This document shows positions 16,949 through 24,789 of a stretch of 64,000 nt of DNA, in pieces. The position numbers were made by a program, and so were the translations under genes. Source of the DNA: Christensenellaceae bacterium (GTDB lineage Bacteria > Bacillota > Clostridia > Christensenellales > Christensenellaceae); assembly GCA_017523755.1 (NCBI GenBank), contig JAFWWA010000030.1, forward strand, positions 24,816 to 88,815. The letters run 5' to 3'. The notes under the pieces were generated by a model. It did no database searches, was not told where the DNA came from, and was given only the letters and a program-made list of their open reading frames with translations. Position 1 is the first letter of the stretch. Every line of letters starts with the position of its first letter.

Positions 16949-17434
16949 TTACTCTTTGCCGATGACTGCCCTGTAGCCTTTGTCCCGGCTGCCCCTTATC
17001 GTTATATCGTATATCTTCCCGAACTCCATATCCACTGTGAGCGGATCTATGCGCCTTGTGATCTCTTCCGGATAGATGTTCTCAAAATTGGGATCGATAT
17101 AGTCTGTTATGATCCTGAATTCAAAGGTCACGCTGATGCTGTCGCCTTCGCACCCGAGGTCTTCCCTGTTCCAGACGTTTATTATGCTGTCATTATGCTT
17201 TATAAGGCTCTTGTCCGCGTTCGATATACCTCCCGAAAAGGAATGCCCGTCCGCCTCGTAATCGAATACGATGAGACCCACATCCTCATCGGTATCCATA
17301 TTTATCCTTAAGGCCGTCTCGTCTTCACCGGGCTCGAACGGGGCGGCATTCCTTAGCCAGTAAAAGAGGAAGGCCCCGGCAAGTATGAGCAGCAGTATCA
17401 GTACCGCGAAAAGTATCCTGTTTCTTTTTATCAT
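16949..17434 (-). CDS. Membrane-anchored protein of unknown function
   Basis: A 161-residue protein with one N-terminal membrane helix (FAVLILLLILAGAFLFYWL, about residues 8-27) and an acidic, beta-rich exterior domain (GLIVFDYEADGHSFSGGISN, DKGYRAVIG). An AAAGG site overlaps the T run of the terminator behind the desulfidase gene; this may reduce readthrough expression. I recognise no family. Confidence 0.6.
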   Translation of the reverse strand: MIKRNRILFAVLILLLILAGAFLFYWLRNAAPFEPGEDETALRINMDTDEDVGLIVFDYEADGHSFSGGISNADKSLIKHNDSIINVWNREDLGCEGDSISVTFEFRIITDYIDPNFENIYPEEITRRIDPLTVDMEFGKIYDITIRGSRDKGYRAVIGKE

Positions 17435-17444
17435 ATCTGCCTTT

Positions 17445-17476
17445 AAAAGACCGCAGCTTTTTAAACAACTGCGGTC
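17445..17476 (-). terminator. Rho-independent terminator after the desulfidase gene
   Basis: GACCGCAG (17469-17476 read in reverse) and CTGCGGTC around a 12-nt loop, followed on the minus strand by TTTTAAA. Confidence 0.8.
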
Positions 17477-17501
17477 ATGTCATTTATCCTTTATATGACG
17501 G

Positions 17502-18773
17502 TCACTTGGTCATTATGTCGAGGATCTCCTTGTCGGTCTCCTTCATGCCCTTCGAGGCGAGCCTACCGATGTTGTTTATCGTATTCTCGACGCCCTTCTT
17601 TATTATGCCTTCGCCGTCCCTGAACTGATTGCCGTTAAGGTACATCTGGTATCCGAGGAGACCGGCCTCTATGGCTACGGCTATCTTTGCCGCGCATGAC
17701 GGCTTTGCCCCGTCGCAGATCATTCCCGAAGCTATGGCGAGCGCGTTCACTATCGTATGGCTCACCGTCTTAAGATCCGCTCCGTTTAAGAATGCTATGC
17801 CGGCGGCAGAACCGCAGCCCGCGCTCACAGCTCCGCAGAAAGCAGAGAGCCTGCCGATGCTGGTCTTCTGGTGTATGGTTATGAGGTCAGAGAATACGAC
17901 GCCCCTTATCATCTCTTCCTCGCTCATACCGTTCTCTCTCGCGAAGGTTATGACGGGGAGGCTGGCTGTTAAGCCCTGGTTCCCGCTTCCGGATACTATC
18001 ACGACCGGGAGCTCGCATCCGCTCATCCTGGCGTCCGAGCCTGCCGCAGCCGCAGCCTTTACCTTCGTGAAGATGTTGTCGCCGCCTGTCTTTAAGATCG
18101 TCTGACCGATCCTGGCGCCCCAGTTGCCTTTAAGGCCTTCCTTGGAGATCGCGGTGTTGTAGTCGATCTGACGCTTTATTATGTCGTATACGTCCTCTAT
18201 CTTAACGGAGTGAGCGAAGTCGTATATCCTTTCCACCGAGAGGCAGCTCCTGTCGGTCTCGCCTGAGGCAGCTTCGCCGGAGGCTTTGGAGAATATCTTT
18301 ATACCGTCCTTCTTTATAAGGGTGATGTTAGTATGCTCATCTTCGATCACGACCTCGACCGAATGCCCGTCATGGGTCTGGGCAAGAAGGTCTATGTAAA
18401 GCATCTTGCTGTTTGAAGCCGTATCTATCTTTATGGGTATCCTCTCAAGTTCAGAGGCAAGTGTCTTCTTTTCCTCCTCGGTTATCTTTGAGAGCACTTC
18501 CAGCTCGAGCGAGGGATCTCCCGATATGAAGCCTGCTACTATCGCCGCGCTTATGCCCTTGAGCCCGCCGGTATTGGGGACTACGACGGCCTTTACGTTC
18601 TTTATTATGTTGCCGCATACGTACAGATGGCAGGAATCCGGCATCACGCCAAGGGTATCCTTTGCTTTTGCCGCTGCGAAGGCCAGCGCTATAGGCTCCG
18701 TGCATCCCATCGCGGGGAGGAGCTCCTCCTTAAGAATATCGACGTAACTACAGTAGATCTCCTTATCAAGCAT
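17502..18773 (-). CDS. L-cysteine desulfidase / UPF0597 (CyuA, YhaM) family enzyme
   Basis: A 423-residue member of the serine-dehydratase-alpha-like UPF0597 family, which uses a labile 4Fe-4S cluster to break L-cysteine into sulfide, pyruvate and ammonia. Conserved elements: LPAMGCTEPIALAFA near the N-terminus, SGCELPVVIVSGSGNQGLTAS near the middle, and MICDGAKPSCAAKIA, which together supply the conserved cysteines. ATG 18773 follows GGGGTGA by 6 bp; GTG 18782 is less likely. Monocistronic. Cysteine is the usual substrate, but this is inferred from the family. Confidence 0.85.
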   Translation of the reverse strand: MLDKEIYCSYVDILKEELLPAMGCTEPIALAFAAAKAKDTLGVMPDSCHLYVCGNIIKNVKAVVVPNTGGLKGISAAIVAGFISGDPSLELEVLSKITEEEKKTLASELERIPIKIDTASNSKMLYIDLLAQTHDGHSVEVVIEDEHTNITLIKKDGIKIFSKASGEAASGETDRSCLSVERIYDFAHSVKIEDVYDIIKRQIDYNTAISKEGLKGNWGARIGQTILKTGGDNIFTKVKAAAAAGSDARMSGCELPVVIVSGSGNQGLTASLPVITFARENGMSEEEMIRGVVFSDLITIHQKTSIGRLSAFCGAVSAGCGSAAGIAFLNGADLKTVSHTIVNALAIASGMICDGAKPSCAAKIAVAIEAGLLGYQMYLNGNQFRDGEGIIKKGVENTINNIGRLASKGMKETDKEILDIMTK

Positions 18774-18862
18774 ATCTTTCACCCCATGAATAAAAAGTAT
18801 TTACCATACTGGTATAAAATATACATATATTTTAACATCAGGAAAGCCCTGCCACAATATAT

Positions 18863-18892
18863 AAAAAAGGCAGTATTTTTACAATACCGCCC
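18863..18892 (-). terminator. Rho-independent terminator of the fusion gene
   Basis: On the minus strand GGCGGTATT pairs with AATACTGCC (one mismatch), followed by TTTTTTATA. Confidence 0.75.
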
Positions 18893-18910
18893 CTTCGTTT
18901 ATCCTGTGTG

Positions 18911-21442
18911 TCAGGCCGTCACTATCCTGCTGGCATCCTCGAGGCCCAGAAGCTTTATAGCGTCCTCGCGCATCTTGTATTTTAAGATCTTTCCCGCAGC
19001 GTTCATCGGGAAGCTGTCCACGAACACAACGTATCTCGGGGTCTTGTGCTTGGCCATGTGATCTCTCACGTAGGCCTTTATCTCCTCCTCGGTCGAGGTG
19101 ACGCCTTCCTTTAAGATGACGCAGGCCATTATCTCTTCCCCGTAGGCCTTGTCGGGAACTCCTATTACCTGGACATCGGAGACCTTCTCGTGCGTGTAGA
19201 TGAAGTCCTCGATCTCCTTGGGGTAGATGTTCTCGCCGCCCCTTATGATCATGTCCTTGATGCGGCCGGTTATCTTGAAGTTGCCGTCGGGGAGGCGTCT
19301 TGCCAGGTCTCCGCTGTGGAGCCAGCCGTCCTCGTCGATGGCAGCTGCCGTAGCCGCGGGCATCTTGTAGTAGCCCTTCATTATGTTGTATCCCCTTGCG
19401 CAGAACTCTCCGTCGACGTTGTCCGGGCACTCGATGCCGGTCTCGGGATCTACTATCTTGCACTCGACACCGAATATCTTTCCGCCAACGGTGTTGATCC
19501 TGGTCTCAAGAGAGTCGGTGGTCTTCGACATCGTGGTGGCGGGGGAGGCTTCGGTCTGCCCGTAGGTGATGCAGATCTCGGTCATGTTCATCCTGTTCAC
19601 GACGTCCTCCATGACCTTTATGGGGCAGGGGCTGCCTGCCATTATGCCTGTCCTCATATGCGAGAAGTCGGTCTTCTCGAAATCGGGATGGGAGAGCATG
19701 GCTATGAACATGGTGGGCACGCCGTGGAAGCAGGTTATCTTTTCCCTGTTTATGCAGTCGAGGCTTATCCTTGGCGAGAATGCCGGTATCGGCGACATCG
19801 TGACGCCGTGGGTCATCGAAGCCGTCATGGCGAGCACCATGCCGAAGCAGTGGAACATCGGGACCTGTATCATCATGCGGTCCGCGGTAGAGAGGTCCAT
19901 GCAGTCGCCTATGGCCTTGCCGTTGTTGACCACGTTATAGTGGGTGAGCATTACGCCCTTCGGGAAGCCTGTCGTACCCGAAGTGTACTGCATGTTGCAG
20001 ACATCGTGCTTGTTTATGGCCGCCGCGCGCCTTAAGACCTCTTCCTGAGGCACCGTGTCAGCGTAGGAGAGCGCTTCCTCCCAGGTGAGGCATCCGTTGA
20101 CCCTGCTCTCGCAGGTGATTATGTTCCTTAAGAACGGGAGCCTTCTCGTATGGAGCGGCTTTCCGGGTTCATGGTTTTCAAGCTCGGGGCAGAGCTCCTT
20201 TATTATGCCGATATAGTCCGAATCCTTGTAGCCGTCTATCATGACGAGCGTATGCGTGTCGGACTGCCTTAAGAGGTACTCTGTCTCGTGTATCTTGTAT
20301 GCGGTGTTCACCGTTACGAGCACGGCGCCGATCTTGGTCGTGGCCCAGAAGGTGAGGTACCACTGGGGTATGTTCGTGGCCCAGATGGCCACATGGTCGC
20401 CGGGCCTCACTCCTAAGGCTATGAGGGCGCGGGCGAACTCATCGACATCGTCCCTGAACTCGCTGTAGGTCCTCGTATAATCGCAGGTGGTATACCTGAA
20501 CGCGTACTGGTCCGGGAACTCCTGGACCATGCGGTCGAGCACCTGCGGGAAGGTATAGTCTATTATCGTCTCTTTAGGCCATACGTACTTTCCGGTCTTC
20601 CTCGCGTTGTCATACAGCCTTCCCGGAAGGGAATCCCCGTCCATGAACTGCTGCATGAAGTTTGCAAAATGCGGGAAGACTATGCCGGCGTTCGAAAGAT
20701 CCGGGTCGTAGGACTTGAGCCACTCGAGTGAGATGTATCCCTCGTAGTTTATCGATCTTAAGGACTGCATGAACTGCGGGAACGGCATGTCGCCCTCTCC
20801 CATGATCCTGTAGCTGACCTTTCCGTCCTTATATACCGAGTCCTTTATATGGGTATATTTTATGAAAGCGCCGAGATTCTGCACGGTCTCCTCGGGTGAT
20901 TCCGAGGCAAACCTGTAGGGGTGGTGCATGTCCCAGAGAGCACCTACGCTGTCGCTACCTGCCGCGGCAAGGAGCGCCGCCAGCCTGTCCGTATGCGAAT
21001 ATACGCCGTTCGTCTCGACAAGGAGCGTGACACCGGCTTTCTCCGCGTAGGGTATGAGGCGCTTAAGTCCTTTTAAAACGACCTCGTCGTCTACCTCGTC
21101 GTCGGGCTCGGCCGTATCGTCTCCTAAGATCCTTATATACGGCGTTCCGAGCTTCCGGGCAAGATCTATATATTCCAGGAGCTCGTCAAAGGTCTTATCG
21201 GCCCTGTCCTCAAACGACAGGCTTGAGCCTGATGAAAGGCAGGGTATCTCGAGCCTTATCTTACGCAGGTGTTCTACCGTGGCCCCTATGTTCTCGGGCT
21301 TGAACGGCTGGGCGTGCACGGAAAAGATATCGTTTCCGAGACCTCTTAGCTCGACTCCCGAGAAACCGAAGTCCTTTGCGATGGAGTAAATGTCTGCCCA
21401 TGAAAAATCGGGACATCCCAGTGTTGAAAAAGAAAGCTTCAT
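18911..21442 (-). CDS. Fusion of a TIM-barrel sugar isomerase-like domain and an AMP-forming acyl-CoA synthetase
   Basis: An 843-residue two-domain enzyme. Residues 1-270 are a xylose-isomerase-like TIM barrel with candidate metal ligands Glu143 (VETNG), Asp171 (LWDMHH), His198 (THIKD) and Glu240 (SLEW). Residues about 285-843 are an AMP-binding synthetase. Its P-loop YTSGTTGFPKG is at 486-496; YGQTEASP, the HSGDLA motif and GRIKDMIIRGGENIYP follow, and the C-terminal lysine lies in NAAGKILKYK. Such enzymes make acyl-AMP, then acyl-CoA. The gene is single, behind a T-box leader with a leucine-type specifier. The coupling of an isomerase-like barrel to a ligase is unexplained; isovalerate is a plausible acid substrate by regulation only. 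Confidence 0.9.
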   Translation of the reverse strand: MKLSFSTLGCPDFSWADIYSIAKDFGFSGVELRGLGNDIFSVHAQPFKPENIGATVEHLRKIRLEIPCLSSGSSLSFEDRADKTFDELLEYIDLARKLGTPYIRILGDDTAEPDDEVDDEVVLKGLKRLIPYAEKAGVTLLVETNGVYSHTDRLAALLAAAGSDSVGALWDMHHPYRFASESPEETVQNLGAFIKYTHIKDSVYKDGKVSYRIMGEGDMPFPQFMQSLRSINYEGYISLEWLKSYDPDLSNAGIVFPHFANFMQQFMDGDSLPGRLYDNARKTGKYVWPKETIIDYTFPQVLDRMVQEFPDQYAFRYTTCDYTRTYSEFRDDVDEFARALIALGVRPGDHVAIWATNIPQWYLTFWATTKIGAVLVTVNTAYKIHETEYLLRQSDTHTLVMIDGYKDSDYIGIIKELCPELENHEPGKPLHTRRLPFLRNIITCESRVNGCLTWEEALSYADTVPQEEVLRRAAAINKHDVCNMQYTSGTTGFPKGVMLTHYNVVNNGKAIGDCMDLSTADRMMIQVPMFHCFGMVLAMTASMTHGVTMSPIPAFSPRISLDCINREKITCFHGVPTMFIAMLSHPDFEKTDFSHMRTGIMAGSPCPIKVMEDVVNRMNMTEICITYGQTEASPATTMSKTTDSLETRINTVGGKIFGVECKIVDPETGIECPDNVDGEFCARGYNIMKGYYKMPAATAAAIDEDGWLHSGDLARRLPDGNFKITGRIKDMIIRGGENIYPKEIEDFIYTHEKVSDVQVIGVPDKAYGEEIMACVILKEGVTSTEEEIKAYVRDHMAKHKTPRYVVFVDSFPMNAAGKILKYKMREDAIKLLGLEDASRIVTA

Positions 21443-21480
21443 CTTTTCTCCCCTATAAGGCGCACAGGCCTTTTTTAAAA

Positions 21481-21775
21481 TAAAAAAACCGTCTCTTCAT
21501 AAAGAGACGGATGTGTTTCCGCGGTACCACTCTTCTTGATACAGATGTATCCGGCTTTGGTACATCGACAGTGTCAATGCTTCCTTTGATAACGGAGGGG
21601 GCTCCGTAGGATCCTAATCTCGTTTCGGATCTCCGCTCTGAGGCGAGTCATGCATCCGTGCAGTCCTGCTGCCTCGCACCTTCCGGCAGCTCTCTTAAAA
21701 GACATCGCAGGATCTTTATCCTCTTTACAGCGTTTGACTTATCGTGAAGGGGAGGCTTTCTCCCGTTCACGCAAT
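21481..21775 (-). promoter_or_regulatory. T-box leader, specifier CTC (leucine)
   Basis: Read on the minus strand: the T-box core GTGGTACCGCGG (21519-21530) is followed by a terminator hairpin (21489-21510) and seven T. Stem I shows GCT-GTAAA-GAGG at its base pairing with CCTC-AG-AGC, the AAGAGAG bulge and the apical GGAAGGTGCGA. The descending strand ATGA-CTC-G just above the CCTC helix places CTC (21645-21647) in the specifier position, followed by a purine. TGGT in the T-box pairs with ACCA, fitting a tRNA with discriminator A such as tRNA-Leu. An extra 5' hairpin lies at about 21745-21773. The specifier is read by eye. Confidence 0.88.
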
Positions 21776-21805
21776 AATCTATCATAAGGCCGCCTTTCGT
21801 GTCAA
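21776..21805 (-). promoter_or_regulatory. Promoter of the T-box leader
   Basis: On the minus strand TTGACA (21800-21805) and TAGATT (21776-21781), spacer 18 bp. Confidence 0.65.
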
Positions 21806-21836
21806 GGCTTTTTGTGGCCGGGACGCGCTTATGAGA

Positions 21837-21866
21837 TTGAAATGGAAGGCTTTTAAAGAGTATAAT
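21837..21866 (+). promoter_or_regulatory. Promoter of galM
   Basis: TTGAAA 21837-21842 and TATAAT 21861-21866, spacer 18 bp. Confidence 0.7.
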
Positions 21867-21905
21867 CAGTATAGATAAAAATCCATCTTGAAAGGAAATC
21901 GGGAT

Positions 21906-22973
21906 ATGTCATCAGTTACAAAGACTCTTTTCGGAAAGCTTAAGGACGGCAGGAAGATAAATATATTTAAGATCGAGAATAAGAACGGCGCGTACGTCAC
22001 GGTATCGGAGTACGGCTGCAACATAGTGAACGTCGTCGTGCCCGACAGGGACGGGAAGCTGGGGGATGTCGTCTTAGGCTACGATACCTTAAAGGAATAC
22101 GAGGATCAGAGCGACTGCATGTCTTCGAGCTATTTCGGCGTGACGGTAGGAAGAGTGGCCAACCGCATAGGCGGTGCCGAGTTCACCCTCAACGGGAAGA
22201 CCTACAGCCTTACCAAGAACAACGGGAACAACAACCTGCACAGTGCTGAGGCGAACTTCGGATATCTGCCCTTTAAAGGGACGGAGATAGAGGACGGAGT
22301 CCTCATGAAGAGGGTGAGCCTTGCGGGAGAGGGCGGATTCCCGGGCAACCTGGTAGTGGGTGTGGCCGTGACCTTCGACGATGACAACGTGCTTAAGTTC
22401 GAATATAAGGCAGTGGCTGACGATGATACTCTGGTGGCAATGACTAACCATTCGTTCTTCAACCTTGGAGGACAGGAGTCCGGCCCCATAACCGATGAGT
22501 ATCTGAAGCTCAACGCTCCCTTCATGACGCCAATAAACGGCGAGATACTGCCCATAGGCGAGGTGAAGAGCGTAAAGGGAACTCCCTTCGACTTCATGGA
22601 ATACAAGAGGATAGGGGACGATATAGGAGCCGACGACGAGCAGATAAAGCTGGCAGGCGGCTTCGACCACTGCTGGATACTAAAGAAGACCGAGCCCGGC
22701 GCCTTCGAGTTCGCGGCAAGCGTGCACGACGACAGGACAGGAAGGGGGATGGACTGCTTCACCACGAAGCCTGCCATCCAGTTCTACAGCGGCAACTTCA
22801 TCGTTGACGGCGGAAAGGGGAAGTACGGAGCGACATACTGCTACAGGGGAGCGCTCTGCCTCGAGACTCAGTACGTGCCTAACGGTATGCAGTGCTCGCA
22901 TCTCGGCAGCCCTGTCTTAAGGAAGGGCGAGGAGTACCACCACGTGACGGCGTACAGGTTCTATACGCTTTAA
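21906..22973 (+). CDS. galM: Aldose 1-epimerase (mutarotase)
   Basis: A 355-residue enzyme interconverting alpha and beta anomers of aldoses. Family motifs: FGVTVGRVANRIGGAEF, NNGNNNLHS (substrate binding), NHSFFNLGG (catalytic His), GFDHCWIL, and CLETQ containing the catalytic Glu, followed by the usual end. ATG 21906 follows AAAGGAAATCGGG; the open frame upstream to 21888 is not needed. It has its own promoter and terminator. The nearby glycoside hydrolase operon suggests hemicellulose sugar use. Confidence 0.94.
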   Translation: MSSVTKTLFGKLKDGRKINIFKIENKNGAYVTVSEYGCNIVNVVVPDRDGKLGDVVLGYDTLKEYEDQSDCMSSSYFGVTVGRVANRIGGAEFTLNGKTYSLTKNNGNNNLHSAEANFGYLPFKGTEIEDGVLMKRVSLAGEGGFPGNLVVGVAVTFDDDNVLKFEYKAVADDDTLVAMTNHSFFNLGGQESGPITDEYLKLNAPFMTPINGEILPIGEVKSVKGTPFDFMEYKRIGDDIGADDEQIKLAGGFDHCWILKKTEPGAFEFAASVHDDRTGRGMDCFTTKPAIQFYSGNFIVDGGKGKYGATYCYRGALCLETQYVPNGMQCSHLGSPVLRKGEEYHHVTAYRFYTL

Positions 22974-22992
22974 AAGAAAGACGGATAACAGG

Positions 22993-23025
22993 AAAAGGAC
23001 ACAGCCAAGGCCGTGTCCTTTTTGT
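22993..23025. terminator. Bidirectional terminator between galM and the hydrolase operon
   Basis: AAAAGGACAC pairs with GTGTCCTTTT across a short loop. Confidence 0.85.
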
Positions 23026-23040
23026 TTGCGTAAGACTTTA

Positions 23041-23142
23041 CTATCTGGTCGTATAGGTCTTAGCCGGGTGCTTCCTTAGCTCCTTTTCGTTGACCTCGAT
23101 ACCGAGCCCCGGTCCGTCGGGGACCAAAGCTGTTTTTGACAT
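23041..23142 (-). pseudogene. Remnant of an enolase-superfamily (mandelate racemase-like) dehydratase
   Basis: A 33-codon frame with an excellent AAAGGAGA ribosome site before ATG 23142. After MSKTA it reads straight into LVPDGPGLGIEVNEKEL and ends after about 11 more residues, which looks like the extreme C-terminus of sugar-acid dehydratases of the enolase superfamily (PxGPGLGIEV-E-L). So the first few codons and the last about 28 remain, and the roughly 350 codons between appear deleted. It is the last reading frame of the GH operon. Functional expression is unlikely. Confidence 0.65.
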
Positions 23143-23199
23143 TATGTTATCTCCTTTGCCGGGCCCCCGATTAGAGGCCCGGTCAGTTATTCCGTTATC

Positions 23200-24729
23200 T
23201 CAGTCAAGAGCGTTGTAGGTGAAAGACTTAAACGTAGCGCTTCCGTGGCCGGCGCAGAAGAATCCGCACTTAAGCCCGAACCAGTCGTTCACATAGAAGC
23301 ACATGTTTATCTTCTTCCAGTTCACGCCGTCATAGGAATACCACGGTGAGATGATATCCTTATCATTCTTCAGCTTAAGCCATATATGGTTGCCGCTCCA
23401 GTCGGCCTTCTCGTTCTTCACGTAATGCTCGCGCACCTGCATCCATCTGGCGTTGTTGTTGTATACCTTTATGATATCCTGCTCGACGGCTATGCCGCAG
23501 AGGGTGCCGAGATCGGGATTCATGTAGTTGCCGAACGGTGTGCCGAAGCAGATGCCCGAGATCGCGTGATACTCGGAGAACAGCTCGACCGTTATCTCCT
23601 GCGAGATATGCTGGCGCTGCATCATGATGGGATGCGAATCCATGAGGTGGCTGCCCGTGCCTATGAGAGTGAGACCGTCCTTATCAAATGAGACCCTTTC
23701 CTTAACGGTCGTGGTGTCGGAAGGCATCCAGTGGGGTCTTAATTCGGTCTCCTTCGTGAAGTCGTCAGACAGATGGTATTCGGAGTTTACCTTTTCCCCG
23801 CCTTTGGGCATCGGTATCGGCTCATCCTCCTTATATCTGGGATCCACCCTCCACCAGCCGTCCTCATCCCATATAACGGGCTCGAGAAGGGTAGCCTTGC
23901 CGCAGGTGGCCCTATGGCCTCTCGGGAAGCCTCCGTAGAGCAGATACCACTGCTCGTTATCGGGCCCAAGGACAAGGGTGCCGTGGCCCTTAGACCACCA
24001 GTATTCGTCCCTTGAGTCGGTATGCTTTATGGCGTTATAGGGGGAGAACTCCCAGGGACCGTGCACGCTCCTTGACCGGAGGGATACCACCATATGGCTC
24101 GTCGGCGGTCCCAGTGTCCCGCCCTGGGCGGTCGTGAGATAGAGCCATCCGTCCTTCCACAGAAGCTTCGGCCCCTCAGTGCACATGCCTTCCACGTCCC
24201 ACTCGTCCGGTATCGGCCAGTCGGGATATATTATCTTATAGTGGCCGGTCGCCTTAAGGCCGTCGTCAGAGAGCGGGAAGTACATGTTCTGTGACATGAA
24301 TATATAGCGCTTGCCGTCCTCTCCCACGACATGGCCCGGGTCTATAGAAGGTATGTTCTTGTATACTACCGTTGGCTCGGTCCATGGGCCGTGCTTTATG
24401 TCCTTCGTCGTGGTGACATAAACGTCCCCGTAGTTCCAGTGGGGATCCTCGGTGGCGAGGAAGGCGTAGATATAGTAGGTGTCCCCGTATTTTATGAGGT
24501 CGGGGGCCCAGAGCCTTCCCGTGAAGTTCGTCACGGCATAGTAGAGGAATTCCCAGTTCACAAGATCTCTTGAGTGATAGATCGCGCATCCGCATGGGCC
24601 ACCCATTCCGAAGGTCATGTAGTAATCGTCGCCGTCCTTAAGGGTGGAGTTGTCTCCGCCGGTAAAGATGACGGGATTCTTATACATGCCGTTCCCGAGG
24701 TCGGCCTGCTGTCTAAGATCTCTTAACAT
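23200..24729 (-). CDS. Glycoside hydrolase family 43-type enzyme (beta-xylosidase/arabinofuranosidase-like)
   Basis: A 509-residue protein without signal peptide, so probably intracellular. The five-bladed propeller (about 1-310) starts YKNPVIFTGGDNSTLKDGDDYYMTF, the usual N-terminal Asp base region. SIDPGHV supplies the pKa-modulating Asp and EGPKLLWKDGWLYL the catalytic Glu. Residues about 320-509 form a beta-sandwich (FGTPFGNYMNPDLG, YSYDGVNWKKI) as in GH43 enzymes acting on xylan side chains. A GGAG site precedes ATG 24729. A terminator lies between it and the upstream hydrolase. Confidence 0.85.
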   Translation of the reverse strand: MLRDLRQQADLGNGMYKNPVIFTGGDNSTLKDGDDYYMTFGMGGPCGCAIYHSRDLVNWEFLYYAVTNFTGRLWAPDLIKYGDTYYIYAFLATEDPHWNYGDVYVTTTKDIKHGPWTEPTVVYKNIPSIDPGHVVGEDGKRYIFMSQNMYFPLSDDGLKATGHYKIIYPDWPIPDEWDVEGMCTEGPKLLWKDGWLYLTTAQGGTLGPPTSHMVVSLRSRSVHGPWEFSPYNAIKHTDSRDEYWWSKGHGTLVLGPDNEQWYLLYGGFPRGHRATCGKATLLEPVIWDEDGWWRVDPRYKEDEPIPMPKGGEKVNSEYHLSDDFTKETELRPHWMPSDTTTVKERVSFDKDGLTLIGTGSHLMDSHPIMMQRQHISQEITVELFSEYHAISGICFGTPFGNYMNPDLGTLCGIAVEQDIIKVYNNNARWMQVREHYVKNEKADWSGNHIWLKLKNDKDIISPWYSYDGVNWKKINMCFYVNDWFGLKCGFFCAGHGSATFKSFTYNALD

Positions 24730-24751
24730 AGCTGCCTTTCTCCTTTTTTAC

Positions 24752-24782
24752 ATAATAAAATGCCGGCAGAAGCTGCCGGCAT
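24752..24782 (-). terminator. Intercistronic terminator or attenuator
   Basis: Perfect 10-bp stem (24760-24769 with 24773-24782) with TTTTATTATG following on the minus strand, between two hydrolase genes of the same direction. Confidence 0.75.
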
Positions 24783-24789
24783 AGGACGT

